Assembly: GCA_001632435.1 (NCBI GenBank)
Contig: KV423936.1
Location: forward strand, 1-64,000
Reading direction: 5' to 3'
Origin: Calocera cornea HHB12733
Taxonomy: Eukaryota > Basidiomycota > Dacrymycetes > Dacrymycetales > Dacrymycetaceae
Length of the DNA stretch: 64,000 nucleotides
The position numbers and the translations under genes are program-made. Below, piece by piece: positions 43,360 through 53,651 of the stretch; the stretch's first letter is position 1; every line of letters begins with the position of its first letter. Below the pieces are notes generated by a model that worked only from the letters and a program-made list of their open reading frames with translations, was not told the origin of the DNA and searched no databases.

Positions 43360-44811
43360 ATGTCCTCCGGTGCTCATCCCTCCCCTCTCCGCCCTCTTGG
43401 CTCACGTGATGCGCAACGCAGGGAGGGAACGATGGCGAGCCTGTCGCTCGCAGACCGCCATGCATCAGCCACGTACAATCAGAACAATGCAGCGATAAAG
43501 AAGAAACAGCGCCGCCCGTGGGCGCAGCTCCCGGAAGATATCCTCCGGCTTGTACTCGAAGATGCTCACGCTGCCGATCCGCGTGTCGGGCTCGCCGCGT
43601 CTCATGTATGTGGCTACTGGCGCGCTGTCGCACTTACGACACCTAGACTATGGAACAATATCTCTTCGGCCAGAGCGGTAGAGGCCACCGTCTGGCTGCA
43701 GCGGTCGATGGCCGTCCCGTTCGAGCTGACCCTGCTGAACAAGAGCTACGATGACCTCATTGGCATACATCTGCTCAAGGCAATCGTCGCGAATCTCTAT
43801 CGCGTCAAGCAGATGGATATCAAAGTTTTCTCTTCTGGCAACCCTCTCTGGATTCGACAGATCTTCCTCGCGTTCGACCGGCCGGCGCTCATGCTAGAGA
43901 GCCTCTCATTCGAGCTGCAGATGCCGTTTCCCTGGCCGCAGGTGTCGAAACACACAACCATGTTCGGAGGAATTGCCCCAAAGCTGTCGAGTATGACCAT
44001 CAAGCTCCCGCAGGACGAAAGTGGCTGGACGACACCGTTCTTCATCCCGTCTCTCAAGCAGCTTACGCTCGCGCAGACATCAGACTTGCATTCCTGGAAG
44101 GTCTGGGACAAGGCGTACAACCTCCGCCGTCTGCGCATGGAGGATGTGACATGGTCGGATTCGCATCACCTGTCCTCCCTCCCGCTGACGTTCGCACTTC
44201 CGCACCTGGAGTGCCTATCTCTTCGCCGCGTGCCGCGCTCCACCGCGGTCTCCGTCATAACTGCCATCACAGCTCCAGCACTCACATACCTCTCAATCGA
44301 CCTCCGCCACCCGCCTGACAGGCAGGCCGGTGTCGACATCGTCAACGCGCTCAAGCGCTCGCATCTCCCCCTCCGACAACTCCGCACGCTGCGCATTCAA
44401 GTAGCCGCTTGCAGAGAAGAAGAGTGTCTCGAATTACTCGCGCAGCTACCGAACGTCGAACGCCTCAGCTTCTACAACGCCGACATGGATACGTGGCTGC
44501 GTGCGCTGGGGTCGCGCCAACCGGGAACGCAGCAGCGGGGCTCGCTCGTCTGCCCCCAGCTGCGCACGCTCATCCTCAATATCTGCGAGCTCAGATATGC
44601 AAGCGTGCTCCAGCTCGCCGCTCGTCGCAGGTGGGCGCACGAACACGAGCTTTGCGCCAAGCTTGGGGAGGTGTCCCTCCAGTTCTGCTACTTTGCGCAA
44701 CCAGACAGGTTCCATCCGATGATCCAGCCTGATGCGCCGGAGATCGATATCCTCCTTCCACTCAAGTGGAGAGGCCACCCGCTATCAACCCTCTGGTATT
44801 CGGAGTACTAG
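43360..44811 (+). CDS. F-box protein (agaricomycete type)
   Basis: Intronless, 483 residues. An F-box at residues about 48-95 begins RPWAQLPEDILRLVLEDAHA and continues VGLAASHVCGYWRAVALTTP with RLWNNIS, the usual form in agaricomycete F-box families. The remainder is a leucine-rich, repeat-like region (LKQLTLAQTSDLHSWKVW, LPHLECLSLRRVPRS, LRQLRTLRIQVAACREE, LPNVERLSFYNADMD) with spacing like imperfect LRRs. It would join an SCF ubiquitin ligase through Skp1, with the LRR part binding substrate; the substrate is unknown. Alternative in-frame ATG at 43432. Confidence 0.78.
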   Translation: MSSGAHPSPLRPLGSRDAQRREGTMASLSLADRHASATYNQNNAAIKKKQRRPWAQLPEDILRLVLEDAHAADPRVGLAASHVCGYWRAVALTTPRLWNNISSARAVEATVWLQRSMAVPFELTLLNKSYDDLIGIHLLKAIVANLYRVKQMDIKVFSSGNPLWIRQIFLAFDRPALMLESLSFELQMPFPWPQVSKHTTMFGGIAPKLSSMTIKLPQDESGWTTPFFIPSLKQLTLAQTSDLHSWKVWDKAYNLRRLRMEDVTWSDSHHLSSLPLTFALPHLECLSLRRVPRSTAVSVITAITAPALTYLSIDLRHPPDRQAGVDIVNALKRSHLPLRQLRTLRIQVAACREEECLELLAQLPNVERLSFYNADMDTWLRALGSRQPGTQQRGSLVCPQLRTLILNICELRYASVLQLAARRRWAHEHELCAKLGEVSLQFCYFAQPDRFHPMIQPDAPEIDILLPLKWRGHPLSTLWYSEY

Positions 44812-45416
44812 CTATCACGCGTCTCCTTCCTCCCTCCACTACCGTCTTCTGAAGAACCCGATCATCCAAGCGATCCATGGATGACAATGGCCATCGCCTC
44901 CCCCTCGGGACCGACTCGCGATGCGTGACTTTGCCCGCCATCCACGGATGGCAACAACATTTGGGACGGCGTCTCGACCATACGCGTCCCTGCTCCGATC
45001 AGGATAGGATATACGCCTGCTGCAGGAACGCAACTCGCGGCTCATCTGCCGCATATACGACACACAACCCCCACCCGGCGGCAAACTCATATCAACAGCA
45101 CCTCAAGATCAACAATATCATGCCAAGGCGTGACCGCATTGTACAACCCCAGCCTGCGCAGAGCAGGCGCATTTTTTCGATTCGTTTACCTTGTTGTACC
45201 TCTATTCCCACATTTTAGCTAGAGATCGTGCAATTCTATCGGTTTGTTGTCAGTCGCGGCGCGCTGAGACAGTTTTGGTCGTGCGGGTCAAATGCATGCA
45301 TATTCGTACATATGGCACAAGGTAGGACAGAAAGACATGAGAGGCCGGACAATGAGGGGTATCTGAGCATACGCAATGAGCGAGGGTTAGCACAGAGGGA
45401 ATGGTGTCTACATACC
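44812..45416. other. Convergent 3' flanks of the F-box gene and BUD20
   Basis: No supported gene. Short frames on both strands lack motifs. Probable 3' UTRs and spacer. Confidence 0.5.
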
Positions 45417-45794
45417 TCATGTCGCCATCTCCATCGGTGTCTCCACCGCCCTCGCCTTCCTCGTATCTCTCCCCAACCCCGCCGCCCTCTCCGCCTCCTC
45501 AATTGTATACGCCGGCTCCTCCAGCTTTTTACACCTCCTCTTATGTAGCTTGCCTCTCCAATGCACCTTCAGCGCGACATCGCTCTCGAAGTACCTTGCG
45601 CACTCTACGCAATAGTGCTGTCCCAGACCGGGCTTCTCTTCGTCCAGTGGTTGCGCTTCGAGCGCGGCACGGTTGGTAGGGAGGAGGTCAATGAGCTGGA
45701 TCTGGTCGAGATCTTTTGTGCGGGCGCGCGTGCGCGAGGCACGGTGCACGTCGCGCTGGGCTTTATGTGTGCGAGAACGGCGTAGGCGGCCCAT
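45417..45794 (-). CDS. BUD20: Bud20/ZNF593-type zinc-finger protein, 60S export factor
   Basis: Intronless, 125 residues from the ATG at 45794. A basic N-terminus (MGRLRRSRTHKAQRDVHRAS) is followed by RTKDLDQIQ, the family N-terminal signature. One C2H2 finger HYCVECARYFESDVALKVHW with HKRRCKKL and EEPAYTIEEAERAAGLG is diagnostic of the Bud20/ZNF593 family. Bud20 is a shuttling factor on late pre-60S ribosomes that aids export from the nucleus. Length fits the family, and it shares a divergent promoter with the F-box/WD-like gene. Confidence 0.87.
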   Translation of the reverse strand: MGRLRRSRTHKAQRDVHRASRTRARTKDLDQIQLIDLLPTNRAALEAQPLDEEKPGLGQHYCVECARYFESDVALKVHWRGKLHKRRCKKLEEPAYTIEEAERAAGLGRDTRKARAVETPMEMAT

Positions 45795-46216
45795 GGTCGA
45801 GCAGCAAAGGTGTTAAAGGGAAGATGCTGTTATAGTGTTAGTGTTAATCTGGGCAACTAGCCAAACCACTGTATCAGCTCACAGTATGCTCTACGGTACG
45901 GCAGTATAGGTGCCAGTGTCTCGATAAGAGCTGTGTGGAATGAGCCGACTTGTCCTGCCTCGACGAAGAAAAGTGCAAGCGCCAGGGACGGGAAGCGCTG
46001 ACGGAAGTTACGGAAGCAAAGAAGCCAATCATGGCACGTGAATGTACGTAATGATCGGCGTTGGCTGCTTATCGAGCCTACCCCGGCGCTGGCGCGTCGC
46101 CCGACCCCATCGCCCATCGCGCGCTCCTCGTTGCTTTAGACTCGCTGCTCATCGTCCACATTCTCGACGCACTTGCCACTGCTTCCCTTCCCTTAGAGCT
46201 GTAACTGGAATCAAGG
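45795..46216. promoter_or_regulatory. Bidirectional promoter between BUD20 and the F-box/WD-like gene
   Basis: 422 bases between divergent ATG codons. No clear TATA box. No other feature is recognised. Confidence 0.5.
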
Positions 46217-47824
46217 ATGTCGAGCGAGCACAGGCCGGACCTGCCGACGGAACTTATCATACACGTCCTCGAGCATCTCCCACCGAACACCATCCTCCGC
46301 CTGCGCTGCGTTAGCAAGCAGTTCAACGCGCTCGCAACCTCGCGTTCCCTCTGGCTGTCGATCCTCGCCCGCCTGCCACCGCCCATACCCCTCCCGCTCA
46401 AAGATTTTGATGCTGCTGCCGTCCTCCCGGTCGATTCACTCATACGGCTGACGCATGCCGCCTACACGCTGGCCTCCAACTTCGCCTCTTCCCTCCCCGT
46501 CCCGCGCCGCACGCTCAAACTCAAGGAGCTGCACCAAGACCGCATAACATGCGTTGCGATACTTCCTGGCGGACGATTCCTCTTCACTGGCTCGGTGGAC
46601 GGCTGGATCCGCTGCTGGGACTTGTCTACCCTCCGGGAGGTGAAGAGCAGCCAGCCCGTGAACGCCAGCAACATTGGCCGTGTCGCGCAGCTCAACATGG
46701 AGGTCGACGTTTCGGCGCTGGAGGTCCAGTGGGAGGGCGGCGAGGTGCATTCCGGCGCGGCGATCGTTGTGGTGGGCAGCTACTACTCGGTCGAGAGCTG
46801 TCGGGTGTTCCGCATCCTGCTCCCCTCCCCCGGCCACGACTACCCCCTCCCCCATGCCCCTGCTCCGCACTACACGCGGAGCAGCTTCTTCCCCCTCGGC
46901 TCAGTCGTGCAGAACTGGTGCGGCACCCAGTCTGTCGCCCTCGAGGGGAACATCGTCGCTGTCGGTGGGCACCTGAGCCCCATCCAGGTGTTCAACTGGC
47001 GCACGGGCATTCAGAGCGTCCTCCAGGTGCCGGAGGGCGACAGGAGAAGTGTCGCCGTCATCAAGATCCTTCCTCCCTGGCTCGTCAGCGTCACCCGGCT
47101 CGGCCAGGTCGAGCTCTTCCGCCTCCCGCAATGCGTCCTCGCGGACGACCCGAGCGAAGTGACGAGCGACGCCGCGGGCACCCTCGTCGCCTCCCATACA
47201 TTGCCAATCCCCAACGGGCCCGTCACCTCTGTCAGCGTCTCCTCCCAGTATCTATATCCTCCCTCGATGGGCACCCCAAGGAGATACCACCCGATCACCC
47301 TCCTCGTCCAACAACGACCGCAATCGACGCTCTACAAGATCGAGCCCCTCGTTACCAACCCCGATCCGGACATCGAGTTCCCCTACAACTTCCCTCCCAC
47401 CCCGATCGCTACTCATCCACATCCACCAACGCAGCTACCCGAGAGTGCGTCGCTCGCTGCAACCGGGCTGCGGTGCGCGAGCACCAGCAGCATACGCGAC
47501 TTCATGCCGTTCAACCGGCTCCTCCTCTGGTCGCCCAGCCCCCCACCGTTACCCATCCTTGGTGCACCAACACCCGCCTCGGCATCCTCCGAACCCTCTC
47601 CAGGCAGCTCGTCCTTGTCCGACGCGCTCGGACCCACCCCAGCGACAACCCGCTGCGAACCAACGCTCGCCCCGCGCACAGTCAAGGACGACACCCGCGA
47701 CCCCGCATCTGTCTGGATGTGGGAGGAGAGCAAGGACCTCTACACAGAGGTCGCGCTCGAGGAGGAGCTGGGGAGGGTCGCTGTCGCTACCGCCAGGGGC
47801 GGATGCTGGGTATTTGATTTCTAA
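46217..47824 (+). CDS. F-box protein with a WD-like motif
   Basis: Intronless, 535 residues. F-box at residues about 8-50: LPTELIIHVLEHLPPNTILR with LRCVSKQFNALATSRSLW. A WD-repeat-like unit follows (RITCVAILPGGRFLFTGSVD with GWIRCWDLSTLREV), and the rest has alternating beta-strand-like segments (VALEGNIVAVGGHLSPIQVF, GQVELFRL) consistent with a degenerate beta-propeller. The frame continues to TAA at 47822-47824 with a conserved-looking ending VATARGGCWVFDF. It is probably a substrate receptor of an SCF ubiquitin ligase. The propeller is not complete by eye, so the number of blades is uncertain. Confidence 0.78.
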   Translation: MSSEHRPDLPTELIIHVLEHLPPNTILRLRCVSKQFNALATSRSLWLSILARLPPPIPLPLKDFDAAAVLPVDSLIRLTHAAYTLASNFASSLPVPRRTLKLKELHQDRITCVAILPGGRFLFTGSVDGWIRCWDLSTLREVKSSQPVNASNIGRVAQLNMEVDVSALEVQWEGGEVHSGAAIVVVGSYYSVESCRVFRILLPSPGHDYPLPHAPAPHYTRSSFFPLGSVVQNWCGTQSVALEGNIVAVGGHLSPIQVFNWRTGIQSVLQVPEGDRRSVAVIKILPPWLVSVTRLGQVELFRLPQCVLADDPSEVTSDAAGTLVASHTLPIPNGPVTSVSVSSQYLYPPSMGTPRRYHPITLLVQQRPQSTLYKIEPLVTNPDPDIEFPYNFPPTPIATHPHPPTQLPESASLAATGLRCASTSSIRDFMPFNRLLLWSPSPPPLPILGAPTPASASSEPSPGSSSLSDALGPTPATTRCEPTLAPRTVKDDTRDPASVWMWEESKDLYTEVALEEELGRVAVATARGGCWVFDF

Positions 47825-47925
47825 CTAGGACACGCTGAGTTCTAGTAATAAATCTATTTTTTCTCCTCCGAAACCGCATAAAGCAAACTATGGACATATA
47901 GGCCGCTGCACGACCGCCAACGACC

Positions 47926-48743
47926 GCCTCTCCCCCAACTCGTATGCACTCATCACCGGTCCGAACGACGGCATCGGCAGGGCATCGCGCTCGAGCCCGT
48001 GAAGTGAGGGTTCAATGTGGTGATCCATGGGAGGAACAGACTGGACGCGCTCCGGATGGGGGGGGGGACGTGAGGATCCTCGTGGTGGACCCAGGGGAGG
48101 AGCACATCGTTTGGGAAGGGTTCCAGAGGGAGTCAGAGGGGTTCGAGATCACCATCCTGGTCAACAATGCTGGAGGGATGCCCATGCCGTCCGTCTCGTG
48201 CGCGGTGCCTCCGCATATATGCTATCTATCTCTGACGTATGCGCCAGCTTTGGTACCCAATCCTATGCAACGATCGAGTCCCCCGTCCGGCTGAACGCGC
48301 TCTTCCCCTTGCAGCTCACACACCTCCTGCTAGGCCGCATGCGCGCCCTCCCCGGTCTGACCGCGGTTTTCTTCATAGGCTCGATCGCCGCCGAGATGCC
48401 GCCTCCGTTCATGCAAGCCTACGCGTGCTCAAAGTCCTTCCTGCGTACCCTCGCCCGCTCGCTCTCGTGAGACGAGCGCCGCATGCTGCACTCCAAGATG
48501 CAGGTACACTTCCTCCAGACCGCGAACGCACAGACCAAGCTTGGCGTGAACGCGGCTAAGAGCTGGGACACGCCTGATGCGGAGAGCTACGGCCGCGCCG
48601 TGGTCAGGTTCGTGGGCGCCGGGACGAGGGAGGTGTGCCCATGGTGGGCGCATGCGCTCGAGAGGGGGATGGTCGCTGCCATGGGGGAGAACACTGCGGA
48701 GAGAGTCATGCTCTCCGCGCTGGGCAAGCCGAAGGAGCAGTAG
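47926..48743 (+). pseudogene. Decayed short-chain dehydrogenase/reductase (3-ketoacyl-CoA reductase-like)
   Basis: Remnant of a Rossmann-fold SDR. Seen in several frames: NSYALITGPNDGIGR (cofactor loop), a frame change, then LEPVK, stop, GFNVVIHGRNRLDALRM. A further stop is followed by RILVVDPGEE and ITILVNNAGGMPM (NNAG motif). Later come FIGSIAAEMPP with QAYACSKSFL (catalytic Ser and the Y-x-x-x-K pair), then a TGA at 48468-48470. In-frame continuation runs through QTANAQTKLGVN to GKPKEQ and TAG at 48741-48743. At least two stops and one or two frameshifts rule out function, while the order and spacing of motifs are preserved. Closest in feel to the fungal 3-ketoacyl-CoA reductase / 17-beta-HSD group. 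Confidence 0.78.
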
Positions 48744-49383
48744 AGGCACGTCGGTGGGGCAGCATCAGCCAGAAGGACTGCGAAGAAGTGCGAAAGGCCA
48801 AGATGAAAGCCCGCGAACAAGATGTTGTAACAGTGACATTAGCGTGACAGTCACAGGACAGCCATAGTAGGTGCACTGTCCTCCGATCGACACATGACCA
48901 CCCCTCACGGATACTCTCAATACCGTCTTCTGCATACAGAAACCTCTTATCCGTTAAGCCCAATGCCAAGCCTTCCGGATCCATTTTCGAGCTTATAGGC
49001 GCTTCCGCACCCCGTGGATCCTGCCAAGAAGTACTCGCGCAACGACGCCGAGACATCCGACTGGCTCCGCCCCTGTTCCCCGTTGATGCCACAGAAGACC
49101 TGCACATATGGAGAAATGGTTTCCCAATACCGTCTGCGTGATCGGTGTGCTTCTCGAGGAGTGGTCACGCGCCCGTACCCCGCAAAGAAGCGCCGGCGGG
49201 CAGTCGGAGCGCAAAGCCCGTCGCCGGCAAGGGACGGCCCGCTCTTAGCAGCCGACCACTTCCTTTTAGGAATACGCACTCTCTGGTCACCGCGGGTCCC
49301 GAATTTCCAACAATTGATAAGTTACAACAGCAAATATCACAATTTATTCGAAACATTGGCTTGAAGACAAAACCACACAAAGA
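48744..49383. other. No supported gene; 3' flanks
   Basis: Between the SDR pseudogene and the oxygenase stop. No coding pattern recognised; a small GTGAC...GTCAC inverted motif occurs near 48834-48853. Confidence 0.5.
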
Positions 49384-50571
49384 CTACCCCCCCCGGCCAG
49401 CTTCTGTACCACGGCTCTTGGTCCAGTTATCTGGTGTCCAGTTCTACCAACCACGTCAGCTGGGACAGAGTCAGAAACCAAGATCATGCTTACCTTATCT
49501 TTTTTATTGAGGTGCGCCCTCCTCAAGAACCACTCCTTGGCCGTAAACTCCGGCTCGGGCTTGTCCGAAAGCGGCTGCTGGTCGATCACCCCTCCCTTCA
49601 ACCGCTTCAACACGACCGAGTTCTCGGGCCGGCTGAAGTAGACCAAGCTGTAGCGCGTCATGTCCGCCTGCTTTCCAGGCGGGCTCATAACGCGGTGGAT
49701 GTTGGAGCGGAGCAGGCCAGCGGTAAACTTGACAAGCGCGTCTCCCAGATTGACGATCGCACAGCCGGGTACGGGGCGCACATAGACCCACTCCTTGCTT
49801 GCACCGGGAAGGACGACCTGGAGACCGCCGATCCAGTTGAACAGCATGGTCAGACTGCCGAAGTCGGTATGAGGCCCCGCACTCAAGGAGGGCTCGCCAA
49901 CTGGAGGCGGCGCCTTGATGAGGCGGACGTGGTCGCCCGATTGTTCATGCAGGCGATGCAGGTTGACGAGAGTACCGGGTGGCAGCTCGAGCTGGTCGTT
50001 CAGATGGTTGAGCAGCATGTGAAGGACATTGAAGGCGCTAGTAGCGAAGGACTTGAACAGGGGTTTGTTGGCACGGATGAGCTCGGGAATGGGGAGAGGT
50101 TCGGTGTTGCCGACAATGTCGTCCTTCTTGTACTAAGAAACATCACGTCAGAACGAATCAGTGCTTGAATGGAAAGTCTCTTGCATTTAGCTGCTCATGA
50201 CGATCAGTCTTGCCGGTTGGGTCCACCGCAAGCGTTCCGAGGGCTTTCCAGCCAAAGAAACTGTCGCTGCCGGGCACAACCTCACGGTCTGAAACCCGCT
50301 TCTCCTCCAGGGGCAAGTCGAAATACTGCTTCTCGACCTCCAGAAGCGCTTCGGCATCATGCAGCAACTGCTTTCCCTCGTCGCACCCACGCAGATCCAA
50401 GTAGAAGAAGCCGAGCCCTTTGCCAATCTTGTAGAACTCTGCAATCTCCTGCGGGTCGTTGTTCTGCAGCTTGGCAAGAGAAAGGGTCACGAGAGGGGCA
50501 GTCGGGATATCATCGGGGAACGGAGGAAGGGCGGCAAAAGAGGCCATAGGTTCATCAGGCGTGTCTCCCAT
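49384..50571 (-). CDS. 2-oxoglutarate/Fe(II)-dependent oxygenase (isopenicillin-N-synthase-like)
   Basis: Non-haem iron oxygenase; the substrate is not predictable. The ATG at 50571 opens a DIOX_N-type domain (APLVTLSLAKLQNND, GFFYLDLRGCDEG, LEVEKQYFDLPLEEKR). Exon 1 ends at 50185 and exon 2 starts at 50132, which join as EQLN|YKKDDIVGN across a 52-nt intron with a GC donor and AG acceptor. The catalytic core has GPHTDFGSLTML (iron His and Asp), SNIHRVMSPP (second His) and RYSLVYF (the Arg/Ser pair that holds 2-oxoglutarate). A 50-nt intron near 49515-49466 leads to a short last exon (NWTPDNWTKSRGTE) and TAG at 49384. All catalytic residues are present. It diverges from the MFS transporter gene, a pairing that could be functional. 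Confidence 0.9.
50133..50184 (-). other. GC-AG intron of the oxygenase gene
   Basis: 52 nt, reading gcaaga at the donor, ttctgac at the branch site and ttcttag at the acceptor. No GT donor in this stretch gives an open frame, and this choice restores the family sequence. Confidence 0.75.
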
Positions 50572-50632
50572 GGTAGCTTGAAGGCGTGTAATGTCAGGTT
50601 AGATCGCGAAGCGGGCGCAAAGTGACAGAGGC

Positions 50633-50713
50633 CCGGTATATAAAGAAGTGACCCAGGACCGGTCGCCGGCCGCCGGTATATAAAGAAAGTGGCCCGGGAC
50701 CGGTGGCTGGCGG
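50633..50713. promoter_or_regulatory. Tandemly duplicated 40-bp TATA-containing promoter module
   Basis: Two imperfect direct copies (start 50633 and 50673) each contain CCGGTATATAAAGAA followed by a GACCGG box. They lie 62 and 102 bases upstream of the oxygenase ATG (50571, minus strand), where a TATA element is expected. TATATA is symmetrical enough to be read from either strand. Confidence 0.6.
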
Positions 50714-51518
50714 CGGACCGCGGGATGTCACAATCTCCGGTCTATTTTCAAGCCAACCTCGGCCCTCAGAGTTACCCCGTGTGGAGGAGTGACAAGTATT
50801 CCGATCTGGACCGCCGGAGTTCCCTCCACAAGATCTGGTATGGTGTGCCTTCCGGACCGCCCGTACCTGCCAAAACCCAAATAACAATCAGAAACCTATG
50901 CATGCATCGGAGCGAAAGACACTCGTACCACAGCCCCAGTCATGTTCTGCTCATATGACGCATGATACGCCACCCGATTATATTGGCAGAGACAGCGTGT
51001 AAGAATCATATAGTTAGGTATAAATCCACCGATGCTATTGCATCGTGAAGTCAGCGTGGGGAAGCCGAGGTTGATGCCGTGAGTTTGTGAGCTCATCGCG
51101 TGTTTGCGCGGACCGTCGGGTATAAATAAACTCTAACATAGCCACATATTCGGGTAACGTGTTGCGGCTTGAAAGGCGGTCAATATGAGCAAACGTGTGC
51201 AATGCGGACCGCCATCGCCCGCCAGTCACTTTAACTCCAATCGTTCGAGAAGCTCCATGTGGAGGCTTCTCTTTGTTCTTGCGAACTTCGTCGGCCTCCA
51301 CCGAGATCAATTGAAAGGCGACAACGCGAAGTTATGTGGGCCCCCACTACCCCGCCCCCGGAGGGCAGGTGGGGGGGCGGGGCCCCGCGATCGCTCGGCT
51401 TGAAGGGCGGACCGCCGCAGACGACTCCCGCATAAAGAGTGCCCTCAGGTTCGTAAGGAATGTCAGCGAGTTCGGCCTGTGCATCGTTGCCCCTCTATCT
51501 GACCTTTCGCTCATCACG
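50714..51518. promoter_or_regulatory. Rest of the divergent oxygenase-MFS promoter
   Basis: Contains a TATAAATA at 51121-51128 on the MFS side and a GC-rich inverted repeat in the presumed leader (arms 51350-51359 and 51371-51382). No gene recognised. Confidence 0.5.
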
Positions 51519-53309
51519 ATGTCTGGCAGCAACTCTGAGAAGGACATTCCCGTGCACGAAGAGGTTGCCTACGACGAAAAGCCGCCCGCCCAGCAACACC
51601 ATGTCGTCAACGAGTCTCACATCCACGAGGAGGTGCTCCTCGCTGGTGTTACCGCCGAAGAAGTCGCCAATGAGATGCTTTGGGTGGACGCCGCCAAGGC
51701 TGAAGCCCTGCGAAAGGAGCTTGAGACCAGTCGGCAAGGCGGTTACTTCCCTATCACCGACGAGGAAAAGAAGATGCACAGGCGCCTGAATCGCAAGTTG
51801 GATCTCTGGGTATGCCTATCACAGACCTTTTCAGTCTAATAGCTAACGGCGTGTTGCACAGGTCCTCCCCTTCCTTGCCTCGATCTATCTCTTCAACGGT
51901 TTGGACAGAAGCAATCTTGGAAATGCTCAGACGGACAACTTCAGCACCAACCTCGGCCTTCCTTCATCGGCTGTGAACCAGGCAACCAGTCTGTTCTTCG
52001 TCACCTATATTCCATTCCACCCCATCATCGTCGGTTATGGCAAGAAGATGGGCCAAGTCCGTTTCATCACGGTACTCTGCTTCATTTGGGGCCTTCTCAC
52101 TCTGTGCCACGCTTTCATCAAGAACGACGCTCAGCTCATCGCCATTCGCCTTCTCATGGGTGCCGCAGAATGCGGGTTTTATCCTACGGCCGTCTCATAT
52201 CTCTCGTATTTTTATCCAAGATACGACCTTGCCTTCCGCTTCTCGCTGTTCTACAGCATGTTTTCAGTCGCCGGTGCATTCGGTGGTTTGATTGCATTCG
52301 GAGTGTTCCAGATCAACGGCTCTCTGTATGGCTGGCAGTACCTCTTCATCATTGAAGGCGCGGTTCCGATCCTCCTGTCTTTTGGGGCGCCTTTTATACT
52401 CGCGAAGGAGGCCAAGACTGCTTGGTACCTGACACCGGAAGAGCGCGAATATGCCGAGAAACGAATGATCATCGATTCGGCAGCCAATTTGGGCTCTGCG
52501 ACCAAGCTCACTAAGCGCGACATCTACGAGGCTTGCATTGACTGGAGGCTCTGGTGCACTCTGGTGGCAAACATCTGCTCCACCCTGGCCGGACAGGGTC
52601 TCGCGACCTTCTTCCCTGTTGTCGTGAAGGTGGGTTTCACTGGCATCGCTCTGACGTTCCATACTGACGGTACCATTCAGGGACTCGGTTTCTCCGGCGC
52701 TCTCGCCAATTTGATGACGGTTCCGCCGTACATCGCCGGATCCATTGTTCTTCTTCTCTTCGCGTGGTCGTCCGATCGTCATAAGGAACGTACGTTCCAT
52801 GTGCTAGGGTGTGTGTGTTCCGTGATATACATGACATATTTACTCACGTCGTGTATAGCGGTCTGGTACTGGTTATCGTCGGTCTCACGTTGACCCTAGT
52901 GCTCCCGCTAGAGAACACTGGAGGGCGCTACGCCGGCCTGATCGTACTTCTTTCGGGGTCTTTCATTTCGTCGCCTCTAACGGCTGTCTGGCTGGCTGGC
53001 AATACCCCGGAACCCGGAAAACGTGTCATCATCATCGCATTCAACGGTTGGGGCAACCTATCCGGTGTCATAGGCTCAGAACTCTTCCAGGCGAAGTATG
53101 GACCGGACTACCGCTTCCCCTTGAGGGTCACTTTGGCGCTCATCGTCACCTCTTTCGTCCTCTACATCATCATCAATTGCATGTTGCGATACGCCAACCG
53201 GATGAGGGCGAAGAAGATCGCCGCCATGACGCCAGAGGAGATCGAGGAGGAGAACAGGTCCGACGTGCGCGTTGGCGACAAGAAGTATACCTTCGTGTAT
53301 GGTTTATGA
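51519..53309 (+). CDS. MFS transporter of the anion:cation symporter (allantoate permease/Tna1-like) family
   Basis: Plasma-membrane proton symporter of small organic anions or vitamins. Four exons: 51519-51809, 51862-52629, 52681 to about 52794, and about 52859-53309. The second intron (52630-52680, 51 nt) is in frame and could be mistaken for coding. A hydrophilic N-terminus of about 95 residues precedes the first helix VLPFLASIYLFNGLDRSNLG, whose DRSNLGNA is the family signature. Later family segments include LIAIRLLMGAAECGFYP, the GWQYLFIIEGAVPILLS helix, LTKRDIYEACIDWRLWC, and PLTAVWLAGNTPEPGKR. About 12 membrane helices; no lesions. The substrate is unknown, but nicotinate, allantoate or a related anion is usual. 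Confidence 0.92.
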
Positions 53310-53651
53310 GCGTGCTGCTTCTGGCTAGCAGCCATGTCATGCCACATATGTACTGGTCACACCGCCGACCCGGAGCGGAGCCCGGAAAAAGCGGTGATGT
53401 GTACTGTAACACTTTTCGAAGAAATTGTAACCACGCACTCCGTATCTTGAGGTCCGGTTTGGCACTTCGTCCGGCACATCATACTGCACCGTAAAGCTCT
53501 CATACATTGTCCTGCCGATATACGCAAAATAGGCACGGCGTAATGTCTACGCCACAAGAGGGGCTACATATGTATGCGGTTAGACTGGAGCTGAAATATC
53601 GTACCATAGGCATACTGCAGTTATCGGGCTGCAGGTCAGGCTAAGTCACGA
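53310..53651. other. Convergent 3' flanks of the MFS and BTB genes
   Basis: Nothing recognised beyond probable 3' UTRs. Confidence 0.5.

Noticed and set aside
52630..52680. In-frame insertion of 17 residues in the MFS transporter
   Set aside because: It is a 51-nt intron with GT, CTGAC-like branch and CAG acceptor; removing it restores the family sequence.
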